64,000 nucleotides of DNA from Ammoniphilus sp. CFH 90114 (GTDB taxonomy: Bacteria; Bacillota; Bacilli; Aneurinibacillales; RAOX-1), in contig NZ_SDLI01000002.1 of NCBI RefSeq assembly GCF_004123195.1, forward strand, positions 267 through 64,266, given 5' to 3'. A program made the translations under genes and the position numbers. The notes beneath the pieces are model-generated. The model saw nothing but the letters and a program-made list of their open reading frames with translations, had not been told where the DNA came from and did not search any database. This document shows, piece by piece, positions 23,745 to 32,387 of the stretch; position 1 is the first letter of the stretch; each line of letters opens with the position of its first letter.

Positions 23745-24052
23745 AACTGCTTGGAATTTCGGGACCCATTACAGGCTCTAAAACATCTTGACATGTTGGA
23801 TTATGATGTAGCGTTTTGTGATGGGCGAGATCCCTCTACTTACACGGGGGATACGAAAAAAGTTATAGATATGGTGTTGAAAATCAATTAAAACCAATAG
23901 CTGGTTATTTCCGCGCTTATGTTGCTCCTGGATATGTTTATGCTCACAATGATCATTTCAATCGTCAGAATGAAATCGTAGATGAGGAAGTCCTTAGCAG
24001 AATTAATCATTTAGCTAAAGAAGTGGTTCACATGCAGAAGGCTTTAAGATAA
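23741..24052 (+). pseudogene. Wrecked NAD(P)H-dependent flavin reductase
   Basis: Three fragments of an FMN-reductase-like flavodoxin-fold protein occur in three frames. From the GTG at 23741 (good SD GAAGGAGGAG) the start MKLLGISGPITGSKTS runs into a stop at 23789. A second piece (LDYDVAFCDGRDPSTYTGD, frame of 23796) stops at 23889. A third (GVENQLKPIAGYFRAYVAPG ... VHMQKALR, from ~23873) ends at 24052. About 310 of the ~570 bp expected remain, so there are two internal deletions. Position in the operon makes it the former reductase of the monooxygenase. Confidence 0.85.
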
Positions 24053-24078
24053 GGAAATCATGAAAGGGGATTGTAATT

Positions 24079-24633
24079 ATGAAAAGTGAAGCGGTAAAGG
24101 CTGCCCTCCCTCCTATTAATCTATGGAAGTTTATCGAAGAGAACAAAGATCAATTAAAACCACCAGTAAATAATAAATTGATTTGGAAAGATGCAGAAAT
24201 GATGGTCATGCTTCTGGGCGGACCTAATAAGCGTCGTGATTTTCACGTGGATCCATCGGAAGAGATCTTCTACCAATTAAAGGGAAGCTGCTACGTTGAG
24301 ATTATCAATCAAGAGGGCAAGAGAGAAGTTGTCACAGTAAATGAAGGGGAAATGTTCTTGTTGCCTGCCAACGTTCCTCATTCTCCTCATCGAGTAGCCG
24401 ATACAATTGGGATTGTTATTGAGCGTAATCGTGCAGAAGGAGAGTTAGAAAGCTTTGTTTGGTACTGCGATGAGTGTGACCATGAGATGCATCGCGTGAC
24501 CGTTCAGTTAACCAATATTGAAACCCAAGTAAAAGAAGCCATCTATGGATTTAACAGCAGTGAAGAGCTGCGCAAGTGTAAGAATTGCGGACACGAAATG
24601 CCACCGGAAGCGAGTGAATGGAAATGCGAGTAG
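24079..24633 (+). CDS. nbaC: 3-Hydroxyanthranilate 3,4-dioxygenase
   Basis: This iron(II) cupin dioxygenase opens the ring of 3-hydroxyanthranilate to 2-amino-3-carboxymuconate semialdehyde. Metal ligands are visible in FHVDPSEEIFYQ (His, Glu) and NVPHSPH (His). The bacterial-type C-terminal rubredoxin-like site is complete: WYCDECDHE and CKNCGHEM give four Cys. 184 aa is usual. SD AAAGGGGA. Its stop lies inside the next gene's start region (16 bp overlap). Confidence 0.95.
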   Translation: MKSEAVKAALPPINLWKFIEENKDQLKPPVNNKLIWKDAEMMVMLLGGPNKRRDFHVDPSEEIFYQLKGSCYVEIINQEGKREVVTVNEGEMFLLPANVPHSPHRVADTIGIVIERNRAEGELESFVWYCDECDHEMHRVTVQLTNIETQVKEAIYGFNSSEELRKCKNCGHEMPPEASEWKCE

Positions 24634-25634
24634 ATTTTCACACCCATATTATCCCTGAGAACTTCTCCGAGCTTACGAAGCACTTCCAAGGGGAAAAATG
24701 GCCTCTTCTTCAACGTACTTGCGCTTGCGGTGCCAATATCATGGTGGCTGGGAAGGTATTCCGTGAAGTAACCGATCAAGTTTGGAGTCCGGAGAAGCGG
24801 ATCCAGGATATGGAGAGAGAAGGAGTAGATATTCAAGTTCTATCTCCTATTCCAGTTACTTTTTCTTATTGGGCACCGGCGGAAGAAGCCGAACTGATGT
24901 CGCGAATTCAGAATGATTTCATTGCGGAAACGGTAAGACAATACCCAACCAAGTTTATTGGTCTAGGAACGGTTCCCATGCAAGATGGAACAGCTGCCAT
25001 TCGTGAGATGGACCGATGCATACATGAATTAGGCTTAAAAGGGATTGAGATTGGAACGAATGTGAATGGGAACAACCTTGATGACCCTTCATTCCTTGAG
25101 TTTTTTGAAATGGCAGAGAAATGGCAAGTTCCTTTATTCATTCACCCTTGGGAAACTTTAGGCAAAGAGAGAATGCCGCGTCATAACTTGATGTATACCG
25201 TAGGGATGCCAAGCGAGACTGCATTAGCCGGGGCAAGCTTAATTTTGGGTGGGGTTATGGATAAATTCCCCAACTTAAAGATTTGCTTTGCCCATGGCGG
25301 CGGATCATTACCCTACATTATTCACCGTTTGGATCAAGGATGGAAGGTATGGCCACATTTACGTTTGATTCAACAACCTCCAAGTTTTTATGCGAAGAAA
25401 TTTTACTTTGATTCTTTAGTTAATGATCCTGTGAATGTACGTTATCTAGTGGATAACTTTGGGTATGATCGAGTCATTATGGGCTCCGATTATCCGTTCT
25501 TATTAAGAGAAATTCCTCCAGGCACCGTTATTGACGATACCTTGGGAGTGACAGAGGACCAGAAGCTTGCGATGTTAGGTGGCAATGCCCTTCGTTTCCT
25601 CAATATACCTGTAAAAGAGGCGATAAAAAAATGA
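24618..25634 (+). CDS. nbaD: 2-Amino-3-carboxymuconate-6-semialdehyde decarboxylase (ACMSD)
   Basis: A metal-dependent amidohydrolase-fold decarboxylase that turns ACMS into 2-aminomuconate semialdehyde. The start has the metal motif DFHTHIIPENF; His occurs in FIHPWE and CFAHGGGSLPYI, and the active-site Asp in GSDYPF near residue 295. Length 338 aa is right. It overlaps both neighbours (16 bp with the dioxygenase, 4 bp ATGA with the next gene). An ATG at 24624 is an alternative start. Confidence 0.93.
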   Translation: MEMRVDFHTHIIPENFSELTKHFQGEKWPLLQRTCACGANIMVAGKVFREVTDQVWSPEKRIQDMEREGVDIQVLSPIPVTFSYWAPAEEAELMSRIQNDFIAETVRQYPTKFIGLGTVPMQDGTAAIREMDRCIHELGLKGIEIGTNVNGNNLDDPSFLEFFEMAEKWQVPLFIHPWETLGKERMPRHNLMYTVGMPSETALAGASLILGGVMDKFPNLKICFAHGGGSLPYIIHRLDQGWKVWPHLRLIQQPPSFYAKKFYFDSLVNDPVNVRYLVDNFGYDRVIMGSDYPFLLREIPPGTVIDDTLGVTEDQKLAMLGGNALRFLNIPVKEAIKK

Positions 25635-26092
25635 CCAATCAAGTGCTAACACCTGAAGAAAGATTGGCAGAATTGGGATATGAATTACCGGCTCCGAGAC
25701 AGGCAGCTGGGAACTATGTGAGTTGCGTGCGCACCGGAAACCTTATTTTTACTGCAGGACAGGGTACTAATCAATATAGGGGCAAACTTGGCGATGATGT
25801 GACCATTGAAGTGGGCTATGAGGCGGCAAGACAATGTATGCTCAACCTGTTAACCGTTATTAAACAAGAAGTTGGAGAATTAAGTAAGGTAAAGCGAATT
25901 GTAAAGATTCTTGGCTTCGTCAACAGTACTCCTGACTTTACAGACCAACCTAAGGTAATGAACGGGGCCTCCGATCTGCTTGTTGAAGTATTCGGAGACA
26001 TCGGCAAGCATGGAAGATCAGCTGTAGGAATGGCACAGCTTCCGCATAACAATGCCGTAGAAGTAGAAATGATAGTGGAAATCGAAGACTAG
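25631..26092 (+). CDS. nbaF: RidA-family 2-aminomuconate deaminase
   Basis: A RidA/YjgF-fold protein of 153 aa with the conserved Arg in GKHGRSAVGMAQLPHNNAVEVE-type surroundings. RidA proteins hydrolyse enamine/imine intermediates; in the Pseudomonas aminophenol and nitrobenzoate routes a member of this family is 2-aminomuconate deaminase. The place between ACMSD and the semialdehyde dehydrogenase supports this role: 2-aminomuconate to 4-oxalocrotonate plus ammonia. Confidence 0.85.
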   Translation: MTNQVLTPEERLAELGYELPAPRQAAGNYVSCVRTGNLIFTAGQGTNQYRGKLGDDVTIEVGYEAARQCMLNLLTVIKQEVGELSKVKRIVKILGFVNSTPDFTDQPKVMNGASDLLVEVFGDIGKHGRSAVGMAQLPHNNAVEVEMIVEIED

Positions 26093-26106
26093 CAGGAGGT
26101 TGCCGT

Positions 26107-27573
26107 ATGAGTTCGATTCAAAAGGAACAAGTCAAAATAAAAGATGCAAAGCTCTTTATTAACGGGGAATACACCGATGCGATGTCGGGAGAAACCTTTG
26201 ATACGATTGATCCAGCAACCAATCAAAAACTAGCAACTGTGGCCAATGCAGGAGAACAGGATGTACAACAGGCAATTGAAGTAGCTCAGCGTACGTTTGA
26301 GAGTGGTGTTTGGAGCGAAATGCCAGTAGAAGAAAGAGCTAAGATCCTCTGCAAAATGTCAGATCTTGTGATGGAAAGAGTGGATGAGTTAGCTCTAGTA
26401 GAAACCCTTGATGTTGGTAAGCCCATCAAGGAGAGCAGGGGATTTGATATTCCCCGGGCTGCCTCTAATTTGCGATTCTTCGCTGAGATGGCGAAGTATG
26501 TTCATCATGAGCATTATGACCAATCTCGTCACATGTCTTACTCGAAATATGCACCAGCTGGAGTCACGAGTTTAATCATTCCGTGGAATCTTCCTTTCAT
26601 GCAGATGACTTGGAAAGCGTCCGCAGCTTTAGCTGCAGGGAATACGGTATTGGTTAAGCCTGCTTCCTATACTCCGCTTAGTGCGGTTATGTTGGGGGAG
26701 ATTGCAAATGAAGCAGGGCTTCCTCCAGGTGTATTGAATATCATCACAGGTCCGGGCGGCACTGTTGGAACCGCCATGACAACACATCCGCACGTAAGGA
26801 GAATTTCCTTTGTAGGGGAATCCAATACGGGTAAAACCGTCATGCAGAATGCGGCTACTCAATTAATTCCGGTTTCCCTAGAGTTAGGAGGAAAATCTGC
26901 TAATATCGTCTTTGAGGATGCGGACTTAGATGAAGCCGTGGCAGGTTCTATCGAAGCGATTTATAGAAATCAAGGAGAAATTTGCTTAGCTGGTTCACGC
27001 TTGCTTGTACAAGAAAGCGTTTATGAAAAGTTCCTTGAGAAGTTTGTGGCTGCCGTTAAGAAGATTAAAGTAGGAAACCCTCTAGATCCTGATACCGACA
27101 TGGGGGCCTTAGTTTCTAAGAGTCACTTGGAAACGGTTGATAACTATGTGCAAATCGGATTATCCGAGGGAGCGAAACTAGCGATCGGTGGTAAGCGAGT
27201 GGAGGATTTACCAGACGGAAACTTCTATGAGCCTACAGTACTCTATGATGTTGATAATAAGATGAGGGTTGCTCAAGAAGAAATCTTTGGTCCAGTACTT
27301 GTCGTCATTCCTTTCAAAACAGAGGAAGAAGCCATTAAAATTGCCAATGATTCCATCTATGGTCTTGCAGGAGTGGTATGGACGAACGATCTTCGACGTG
27401 CCCATCGTGTTGCGTCCAAGATTAACTCTGGATTGTTATGGATCAACTGCTGGTACTATAGAGATTTAAGAACTCCGTTTGGTGGATCAAAAGCAAGTGG
27501 AATTGGCCGTGAAGGCGGACGACACAGCTTTGAGTTCTACACCGAGGCAAAAACCATAACGATGAAGTTATAA
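26107..27573 (+). CDS. nbaE: 2-Aminomuconate 6-semialdehyde dehydrogenase
   Basis: An NAD(P)-dependent aldehyde dehydrogenase of 488 aa that should oxidise 2-aminomuconate semialdehyde to 2-aminomuconate. The catalytic elements are LELGGKSANIVF (Glu) and GEICLAGSR (Cys near residue 300), with cofactor loop SFVGESNTGK. SD AGCAGGAGG. It ends the first block of overlapping genes; a small terminator-like hairpin follows before the hydratase gene. Confidence 0.93.
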   Translation: MSSIQKEQVKIKDAKLFINGEYTDAMSGETFDTIDPATNQKLATVANAGEQDVQQAIEVAQRTFESGVWSEMPVEERAKILCKMSDLVMERVDELALVETLDVGKPIKESRGFDIPRAASNLRFFAEMAKYVHHEHYDQSRHMSYSKYAPAGVTSLIIPWNLPFMQMTWKASAALAAGNTVLVKPASYTPLSAVMLGEIANEAGLPPGVLNIITGPGGTVGTAMTTHPHVRRISFVGESNTGKTVMQNAATQLIPVSLELGGKSANIVFEDADLDEAVAGSIEAIYRNQGEICLAGSRLLVQESVYEKFLEKFVAAVKKIKVGNPLDPDTDMGALVSKSHLETVDNYVQIGLSEGAKLAIGGKRVEDLPDGNFYEPTVLYDVDNKMRVAQEEIFGPVLVVIPFKTEEEAIKIANDSIYGLAGVVWTNDLRRAHRVASKINSGLLWINCWYYRDLRTPFGGSKASGIGREGGRHSFEFYTEAKTITMKL

Positions 27574-27584
27574 CATATAGGTAT

Positions 27585-27615
27585 AAAGGAGTGACCCTGA
27601 GCGTCACTCTTTTAT
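27585..27615 (+). terminator. Intercistronic terminator or attenuator inside the pathway
   Basis: AAAGGAGTGAC pairs with GTCACTCTTT (one G-T) followed by TTTATG. No convincing promoter is visible before the next gene, so partial read-through is likely. Confidence 0.6.
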
Positions 27616-27661
27616 GCATCTTTTGTTTCATCTCTCAACTTAAAAGGAGGAGCCTTATTCC

Positions 27662-28441
27662 ATGAGTGCATTAGTAGAAGTCATTGCTGACGAATTATTA
27701 GAAGCGGAGAAAACAAGAAATCCTGTTGCACCGCTCACACAAAGATTTTCTGAATTAACAGTAACGGATGCTTACCAGATTCAATTAGAAGTCATGAAGA
27801 AAAAACAGACCGCAGGCCGTCAGATCATAGGGAAAAAGGTAGGTTTGACGAGTGTAGCGATGCAAAAAATGCTAGGAGTAGATGAGCCGGATTATGGTCA
27901 TTTGCTTGATGACATGCAAGTATCTGATGGCGATAAAGTGAAGATAAGCGATATGGTTAGTCCTAAAATTGAAGCGGAAATAGGATTTATTCTCGGACAG
28001 GATTTGGTCGGACCGAATGTAAATTACCTTGATGTCTTGATGGCTACAAAGTATGTTGTTCCTACGCTTGAAATTATAGATAGCCGTATTGCTGATTGGA
28101 AGATTAAATTAATAGACACAGTCGCTGACAATGGATCCTCCGCAAAGGTTGTAGTGGGCAACCAGTTAAGTTCAATTGATGGAGTAGACCTAAGAAGTCT
28201 AGGTATGGCTCTTTACAATAACGGAGAGCTTGTAGCCACGGGATCAGGGGCAGCTGCACTCGGTCATCCCGCTGAAGCGGTTGCCTGGTTAGCCAATAAA
28301 TTATTTGAATTTGGAATTACCCTTAAAGCCGGTGAATTAATCCTACCTGGTGCACTATCTGGTGCAGTAACAGTCAAGCAGGGGGATCGCATTACCGCTC
28401 AGTTCGGTACGCTAGGTTCTGTTTCAGTTACATTTGAGTAA
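27662..28441 (+). CDS. nbaH: 2-Oxopent-4-enoate hydratase
   Basis: A 259 aa member of the MhpD/DmpE/DmpH family. It should add water to 2-oxopent-4-enoate to give 4-hydroxy-2-oxovalerate. Family motifs are KVGLTSVAMQKMLGVDEPDYG, SPKIEAEIGF and EIIDSRIADW. The homologous protein at 30397 has the same fold; I call this one the hydratase because the order hydratase, acetaldehyde dehydrogenase, aldolase, decarboxylase matches dmpEFGH of Pseudomonas. The two calls could be swapped. Confidence 0.85.
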   Translation: MSALVEVIADELLEAEKTRNPVAPLTQRFSELTVTDAYQIQLEVMKKKQTAGRQIIGKKVGLTSVAMQKMLGVDEPDYGHLLDDMQVSDGDKVKISDMVSPKIEAEIGFILGQDLVGPNVNYLDVLMATKYVVPTLEIIDSRIADWKIKLIDTVADNGSSAKVVVGNQLSSIDGVDLRSLGMALYNNGELVATGSGAAALGHPAEAVAWLANKLFEFGITLKAGELILPGALSGAVTVKQGDRITAQFGTLGSVSVTFE

Positions 28442-28459
28442 AAACGGAGGTAGGTTACG

Positions 28460-29347
28460 GTGAGCAAAGTAAAAGCAGCCATTATCGGTTCCGGTAATAT
28501 CGGAACAGATCTTATGTATAAGCTGGAAAGAAGTGAAGTTTTACAATTAACAGCTATGATCGGTATCGATCCAGAATCTGATGGTTTAAAACGTGCAAAG
28601 GAAAAAGGGTATCAGGTATTTTCTAACGGAATCCAAGGTTTAATAGATAATCCTGATCTCGCAGAAATCGTGTTTGATGCAACTTCAGCCAAAACGCATG
28701 TGAGGCATGCGAAGGTTCTTGGGGAAATGGGGAAGCTAGCCATTGATTTAACCCCTGCTGCACGCGGTCCCTTTGTATGTCCAGCTGTAAATTTAGATAC
28801 CAATCTCGATGTTCCTAATGTGAATATGATTACTTGCGGGGGCCAAGCTACCATTCCGATTGTTCATGCTGTCAATCGAGTTGCTAATGTTTCTTATGCA
28901 GAGATTGTAGCGACAATTTCAAGCGAGAGCGCAGGCCCAGGTACTCGAGCTAATATAGATGAATTTACAATTACTACCCGTCGTGGAATTGAAGAAGTAG
29001 GTGGGGCAGATCAAGGGAAGGCGATTATTATCCTCAATCCGGCAGATCCTCCTATTCTGATGAGAGACACAGTTTATTGTGAAGTGAAAAATATGAATCA
29101 AGAAGCTATTCTCGAATCGATTCATAGCATGATTGCAACAGTTCAGCAATACGTTCCAGGTTATAAGCTAAAACAAGAACCGTTATTTGATGATAACCGC
29201 GTGACTGTTTTTCTAGAAGTAGAAGGTGCAGGAGATTACTTCCCGAACTATGCTGGTAATCTAGACATCATGACTGCTGCTGCGACACGGGTTGCTGAGG
29301 ATTTTGCCCGTCATCATCTAGCAAGACTAGAATCTAATTCGCTGTAG
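28460..29347 (+). CDS. nbaJ: Acetaldehyde dehydrogenase (acylating)
   Basis: This enzyme oxidises acetaldehyde to acetyl-CoA and works in a complex with the aldolase encoded next, channelling the aldehyde. N-terminal NAD motif [14 protein letters not shown]; catalytic Cys in [13 protein letters not shown] near residue 130. GTG start with GGAGGT upstream; 295 aa is the usual DmpF/MhpF size. Confidence 0.95.
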   Translation: MSKVKAAIIGSGNIGTDLMYKLERSEVLQLTAMIGIDPESDGLKRAKEKGYQVFSNGIQGLIDNPDLAEIVFDATSAKTHVRHAKVLGEMGKLAIDLTPAARGPFVCPAVNLDTNLDVPNVNMITCGGQATIPIVHAVNRVANVSYAEIVATISSESAGPGTRANIDEFTITTRRGIEEVGGADQGKAIIILNPADPPILMRDTVYCEVKNMNQEAILESIHSMIATVQQYVPGYKLKQEPLFDDNRVTVFLEVEGAGDYFPNYAGNLDIMTAAATRVAEDFARHHLARLESNSL

Positions 29348-29368
29348 AAAAGAAGAGGTGAAGAGAAG

Positions 29369-30397
29369 ATGTTGCGTAAAAGTGACAAGCCTATAAAAAT
29401 AACGGAAGTATGCTTGCGTGACGGAAGTCACGTGATGGCACACCAATATACAGAGGAGCAAGTTCGAAAGGTAACCCGTGCCCTAGACGAGGCAGGTATG
29501 CACTATATTGAGGTGAGCCACGGAGATGGATTAGGGGGCTCCACTCTACAATATGGTCGCTCACTCGTCGACGAGATGAAATTAATAGAAGCTGCTGTTG
29601 AAGAGTGTAAGCAAGCAACTGTCGCTGTACTTTTGTTGCCAGGTATTGGGACTGTTCATGAATTAAAGCAAGCACGTGAACTAGGGGCAGGATTAGTTCG
29701 TGTGGCTACACATGTCACAGAAGCTGATGTTTCCGCTCAGCATATCAGTATGGCTCGTGAATTAGGAATGGAGACTCTTGGCTTCCTCATGATGGCCCAT
29801 ATGGCTCCAGTAGAGAAGCTCGTAGAGCAAGCTAAGCTCATGGAGAGTTATGGCGCTCAAGCGGTATATGTCACAGATTCTGCAGGAGCACTTTTACCTG
29901 ATCAAGTAAGAGAACGTATCCATGCTTTACGTGAGTCCTTGGATATTGAAGTTGGATTCCATGGACATAACAATCTCTCTGTTGCTGTTGCGAATACGAT
30001 GGCTGCGATTGAAGAGGGAGCCACTCGTATTGACGGTAGTGTTCGTTGCCTAGGTGCTGGAGCTGGAAATACACAAACAGAGGTATTGCTCGCGGTCCTT
30101 GAGCGTATGGGAGTTCAAGTAGGCATTGATCTTTATAAAATGATGGATGTGGCAGAGGAGATTGTAGGGCCAATGCTTCCTCGGGCTCAGGAAATTAACA
30201 AGGGAAGTTTAGTTTTAGGCTATGCTGGGGTATATTCAAGTTTCCTTCTTCATGCAGAAAGAGCGGCTAAAAGATTTGGTTTAGATCCACGTGATATTCT
30301 AATCGAACTAGGGAAGAGAAAAACGGTTGGTGGACAAGAGGATTTAATTCTTGATGTTGCTGCTGAATTAGCGAAAGCTCAAAAGTTGGAGGTGTAA
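29369..30397 (+). CDS. nbaI: 4-Hydroxy-2-oxovalerate aldolase
   Basis: A Mn-dependent HMGL-type aldolase (DmpG/MhpE) that splits 4-hydroxy-2-oxovalerate into pyruvate and acetaldehyde. The start shows EVCLRDGSHVMAHQ with the catalytic Arg and metal Asp; the metal His pair is in VGFHGHNNLSVAV. The C-terminal extension (about 285-342) that docks the dehydrogenase is present. One-base overlap with the next gene (TAATG). Confidence 0.95.
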   Translation: MLRKSDKPIKITEVCLRDGSHVMAHQYTEEQVRKVTRALDEAGMHYIEVSHGDGLGGSTLQYGRSLVDEMKLIEAAVEECKQATVAVLLLPGIGTVHELKQARELGAGLVRVATHVTEADVSAQHISMARELGMETLGFLMMAHMAPVEKLVEQAKLMESYGAQAVYVTDSAGALLPDQVRERIHALRESLDIEVGFHGHNNLSVAVANTMAAIEEGATRIDGSVRCLGAGAGNTQTEVLLAVLERMGVQVGIDLYKMMDVAEEIVGPMLPRAQEINKGSLVLGYAGVYSSFLLHAERAAKRFGLDPRDILIELGKRKTVGGQEDLILDVAAELAKAQKLEV

Positions 30398-31188
30398 TGA
30401 TGAATCTTACACAAGGTGTAGATACAGAAATCGTTGATTATTTATTATCTGCTGAAAAAGAATGTCGTGAAGTCGTCAAGATTACGGATCAATATCCCAA
30501 TCTTACATTTGAAGAAGCTTATGCTATTCAAGAAAAGCTCATCCAGAGAAAAGAGCAAGAGGGAGCTAGACGCATTGGGTTAAAGCTTGGTTTAACGAGC
30601 AAACCAAAGCAGGAAATGATGGGGGTTCATGAGGCGATTTATGGTTATCTGACAGATGACATGCTTGTTCCTGAATGGAGACCTGTAGAATTTAATAAGC
30701 TCATTCATCCAAAAGCAGAACCTGAGATTGCCTTCTTTATTGCCGAAGATCTACAAGGAACGAACATTACGGCAGCAGATGTCTTGCGTGTGACCCAGTA
30801 TGTCGCACCAGCTATTGAGATCATTGACAGCCGTTATCTTAATTTTAAGTTTACGCTAACCGATGTAATAGCGGATAACTGTTCTTCTTCCCGCTTTATC
30901 GTGGGTAACAAGTGGTTGTCTCCTATTGGACTAGATTTGGCAGGTCTAGGTATGGTGATGTCTAAAAATGGTGAAGTGGCAACTGTTGGAGCTGGTGCTG
31001 CTGTTTTAGGCCATCCAGCGACTTCCGTGGCATGGGCGGTCAATAAGCTTGGTGCTATTGGAAAAGGTTTAAGAAAAGGTGACGTGGTTCTCAGCGGGGC
31101 GATATCTGAGGCCATTATGTTTGAACCGGGAGATACGATTGCCGTTCAATTTGCGGAACTCGGCAGTGTATCTTTCAGTTGTAAATAA
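30397..31188 (+). CDS. nbaG: 4-Oxalocrotonate decarboxylase
   Basis: A 263 aa protein homologous to the hydratase two genes upstream, with LKLGLTSKPKQEMMGVHEAIYG, HPKAEPEIAF and EIIDSRYLNFKF. By position (last of the dmpEFGH-like set) it should be the Mg-dependent decarboxylase that turns 4-oxalocrotonate into 2-oxopent-4-enoate. SD TTGGAGGTG. A strong terminator ends the cluster. Confidence 0.85.
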   Translation: MMNLTQGVDTEIVDYLLSAEKECREVVKITDQYPNLTFEEAYAIQEKLIQRKEQEGARRIGLKLGLTSKPKQEMMGVHEAIYGYLTDDMLVPEWRPVEFNKLIHPKAEPEIAFFIAEDLQGTNITAADVLRVTQYVAPAIEIIDSRYLNFKFTLTDVIADNCSSSRFIVGNKWLSPIGLDLAGLGMVMSKNGEVATVGAGAAVLGHPATSVAWAVNKLGAIGKGLRKGDVVLSGAISEAIMFEPGDTIAVQFAELGSVSFSCK

Positions 31189-31199
31189 TAAAAAAAGAG

Positions 31200-31246
31200 G
31201 AGAGTAACTCAAAAGTGCCTGGCATCTTTGAGTTACTCTCTTTTTA
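31200..31246 (+). terminator. Terminator of the anthranilate operon, probably bidirectional
   Basis: A 14-pair perfect stem GAGAGTAACTCAAA/TTTGAGTTACTCTC is followed by TTTTT on the plus strand; on the minus strand CTCTTTTTTTA follows, so it can also end the paaX-like transcript. Confidence 0.93.
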
Positions 31247-31268
31247 GCTTTGCTCTTCATGATGATAA

Positions 31269-32123
31269 CTAATATCTCATGTTAGCTGTCTCTGAGATAG
31301 TTGGTAGCGCTCTCATAACAGAATCAAGTTGTAGCCGGACATTACGATAATACTGAAACGATTTTCCAGCAAGTAACTCATAATGGTTGTGGAAGATAGC
31401 TGAAGCTTGCTTACCTAACCAGCTCTTGGGTAGAAGGTCACAGGGGAGAAATGGATCTAGCTGTACAAGTGGTCGATATTCGTTTATTAAGAGTACTCGT
31501 TGGGCAAAGCTTGTAGCTTCCGTGATTTCTGTATGAGGAATACAATTGGATGTGAATTTTTGAATAAAGGAATGGTATTTCACATTTAAATCCTGTAAGT
31601 CCCAAACCTGGGAAACGAGAAACTCTTTATTTTTCGTTCCTAAGTGGGTGGAATTGAAAATTTGGACATAGTCTTCTATTTTATATTTTTTTACTAGCTT
31701 TTGTACTTGATCATAACAATCATAAGGGGATATCCATGATCCAGGAGTCAGTTGTCCAAAGCCTAAGCAGCTAATCTCCTTACGAAATTGGTCTCTTAGT
31801 GGTCTCTCTTTTTCTGGTAATGAATAGATGAGCAGCTGCCATTGCCCGCTCCAGATCGTATCTTCTTTTTGTTGTGGTATAGGGGTATACCCTTCCTTCA
31901 GTTTTTCTATTCCTTCCTCTGTGAATGAATAATAAGTTTTATCCCCAGCTTTAAAGGAAAAGATCATTCTTTGCTGACGCAGCCGGAATATCGCACTTTT
32001 GATAGCCTCATCGGTATAATTTAGTGTTCTTAAGAGAGCGATAAGCTCAGACATTGTAATCTTACCGTCATCTGGATAGATATATTCGCTAAATACAGTA
32101 AGAAAGGCGGATCTTATTTTCAT
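31269..32123 (-). CDS. PaaX-family transcriptional regulator
   Basis: A PaaX-like protein: an N-terminal winged helix (ITMSELIALLRTLNYTDEAI ... RLRQQRMI), then the PaaX central domain (WQLLIYSLPEKERPLRDQFR; GFGQLTPGSWISP) and the PaaX C-terminal domain ending near DSVMRAL. Relatives repress aromatic degradation genes and respond to acyl-CoA or aromatic effectors. GGATGGGA fits the ATG at 32123 (complement); another ATG lies 15 nt upstream. It is divergent from the TRAP operon and carries the same palindrome in its own promoter. Confidence 0.9.
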   Translation of the reverse strand: MKIRSAFLTVFSEYIYPDDGKITMSELIALLRTLNYTDEAIKSAIFRLRQQRMIFSFKAGDKTYYSFTEEGIEKLKEGYTPIPQQKEDTIWSGQWQLLIYSLPEKERPLRDQFRKEISCLGFGQLTPGSWISPYDCYDQVQKLVKKYKIEDYVQIFNSTHLGTKNKEFLVSQVWDLQDLNVKYHSFIQKFTSNCIPHTEITEATSFAQRVLLINEYRPLVQLDPFLPCDLLPKSWLGKQASAIFHNHYELLAGKSFQYYRNVRLQLDSVMRALPTISETANMRY

Positions 32124-32169
32124 TATCGTCCCATCCATATCGTTTTATTTGAAATGTTTATCTTCTTCT

Positions 32170-32211
32170 ATTTTAGCAATCTAAATATTAAAATATTGTA
32201 AATTGATTAAC
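32170..32211 (-). promoter_or_regulatory. GTTAA-N4-TTAAC-type operator and promoter of the paaX-like gene
   Basis: Read on the minus strand: GTTAA-TCAA-TTTAC (32211-32198, 9 of 10) centred 29.5 nt before the first base of TAAAAT (32175-32170), the same geometry as the other three sites. Confidence 0.65.
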
Positions 32212-32281
32212 AAATGTAGTAATATTTATCTTAATAATCAACAAAGTTACGTTATTAATCATTAAAATACTAGAAAAAAAC

Positions 32282-32323
32282 GTTAACTATTTAACACTAA
32301 CCAGAAATGACAGATATTATAAT
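32282..32323 (+). promoter_or_regulatory. GTTAA-N4-TTAAC operator and promoter of the TRAP operon
   Basis: GTTAA-CTAT-TTAAC (32282-32295, perfect) is centred 29.5 nt before the first base of TATAAT (32318-32323). Flanking bases ACGTTAACTA are shared with the site in front of the monooxygenase gene. Confidence 0.75.
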
Positions 32324-32387
32324 CTATTTAGGAAATAAAGAATTGCAAGTAATGAAAACGAATACAGGAAAAGGGGGCAACATTGGT

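Noticed and set aside
23741-24052. Treating the flavin reductase fragments as short real proteins
   Set aside because: The three pieces are in different frames, each matches only part of one known fold, and the second and third have no start signals.
31269-32123. PaaX-like protein as the factor binding the GTTAA-N4-TTAAC palindromes
   Set aside because: Not excluded, but the fixed position near -41.5 with poor -35s points to an activator of Crp/Fnr type, whereas PaaX proteins mostly repress and bind longer sites.
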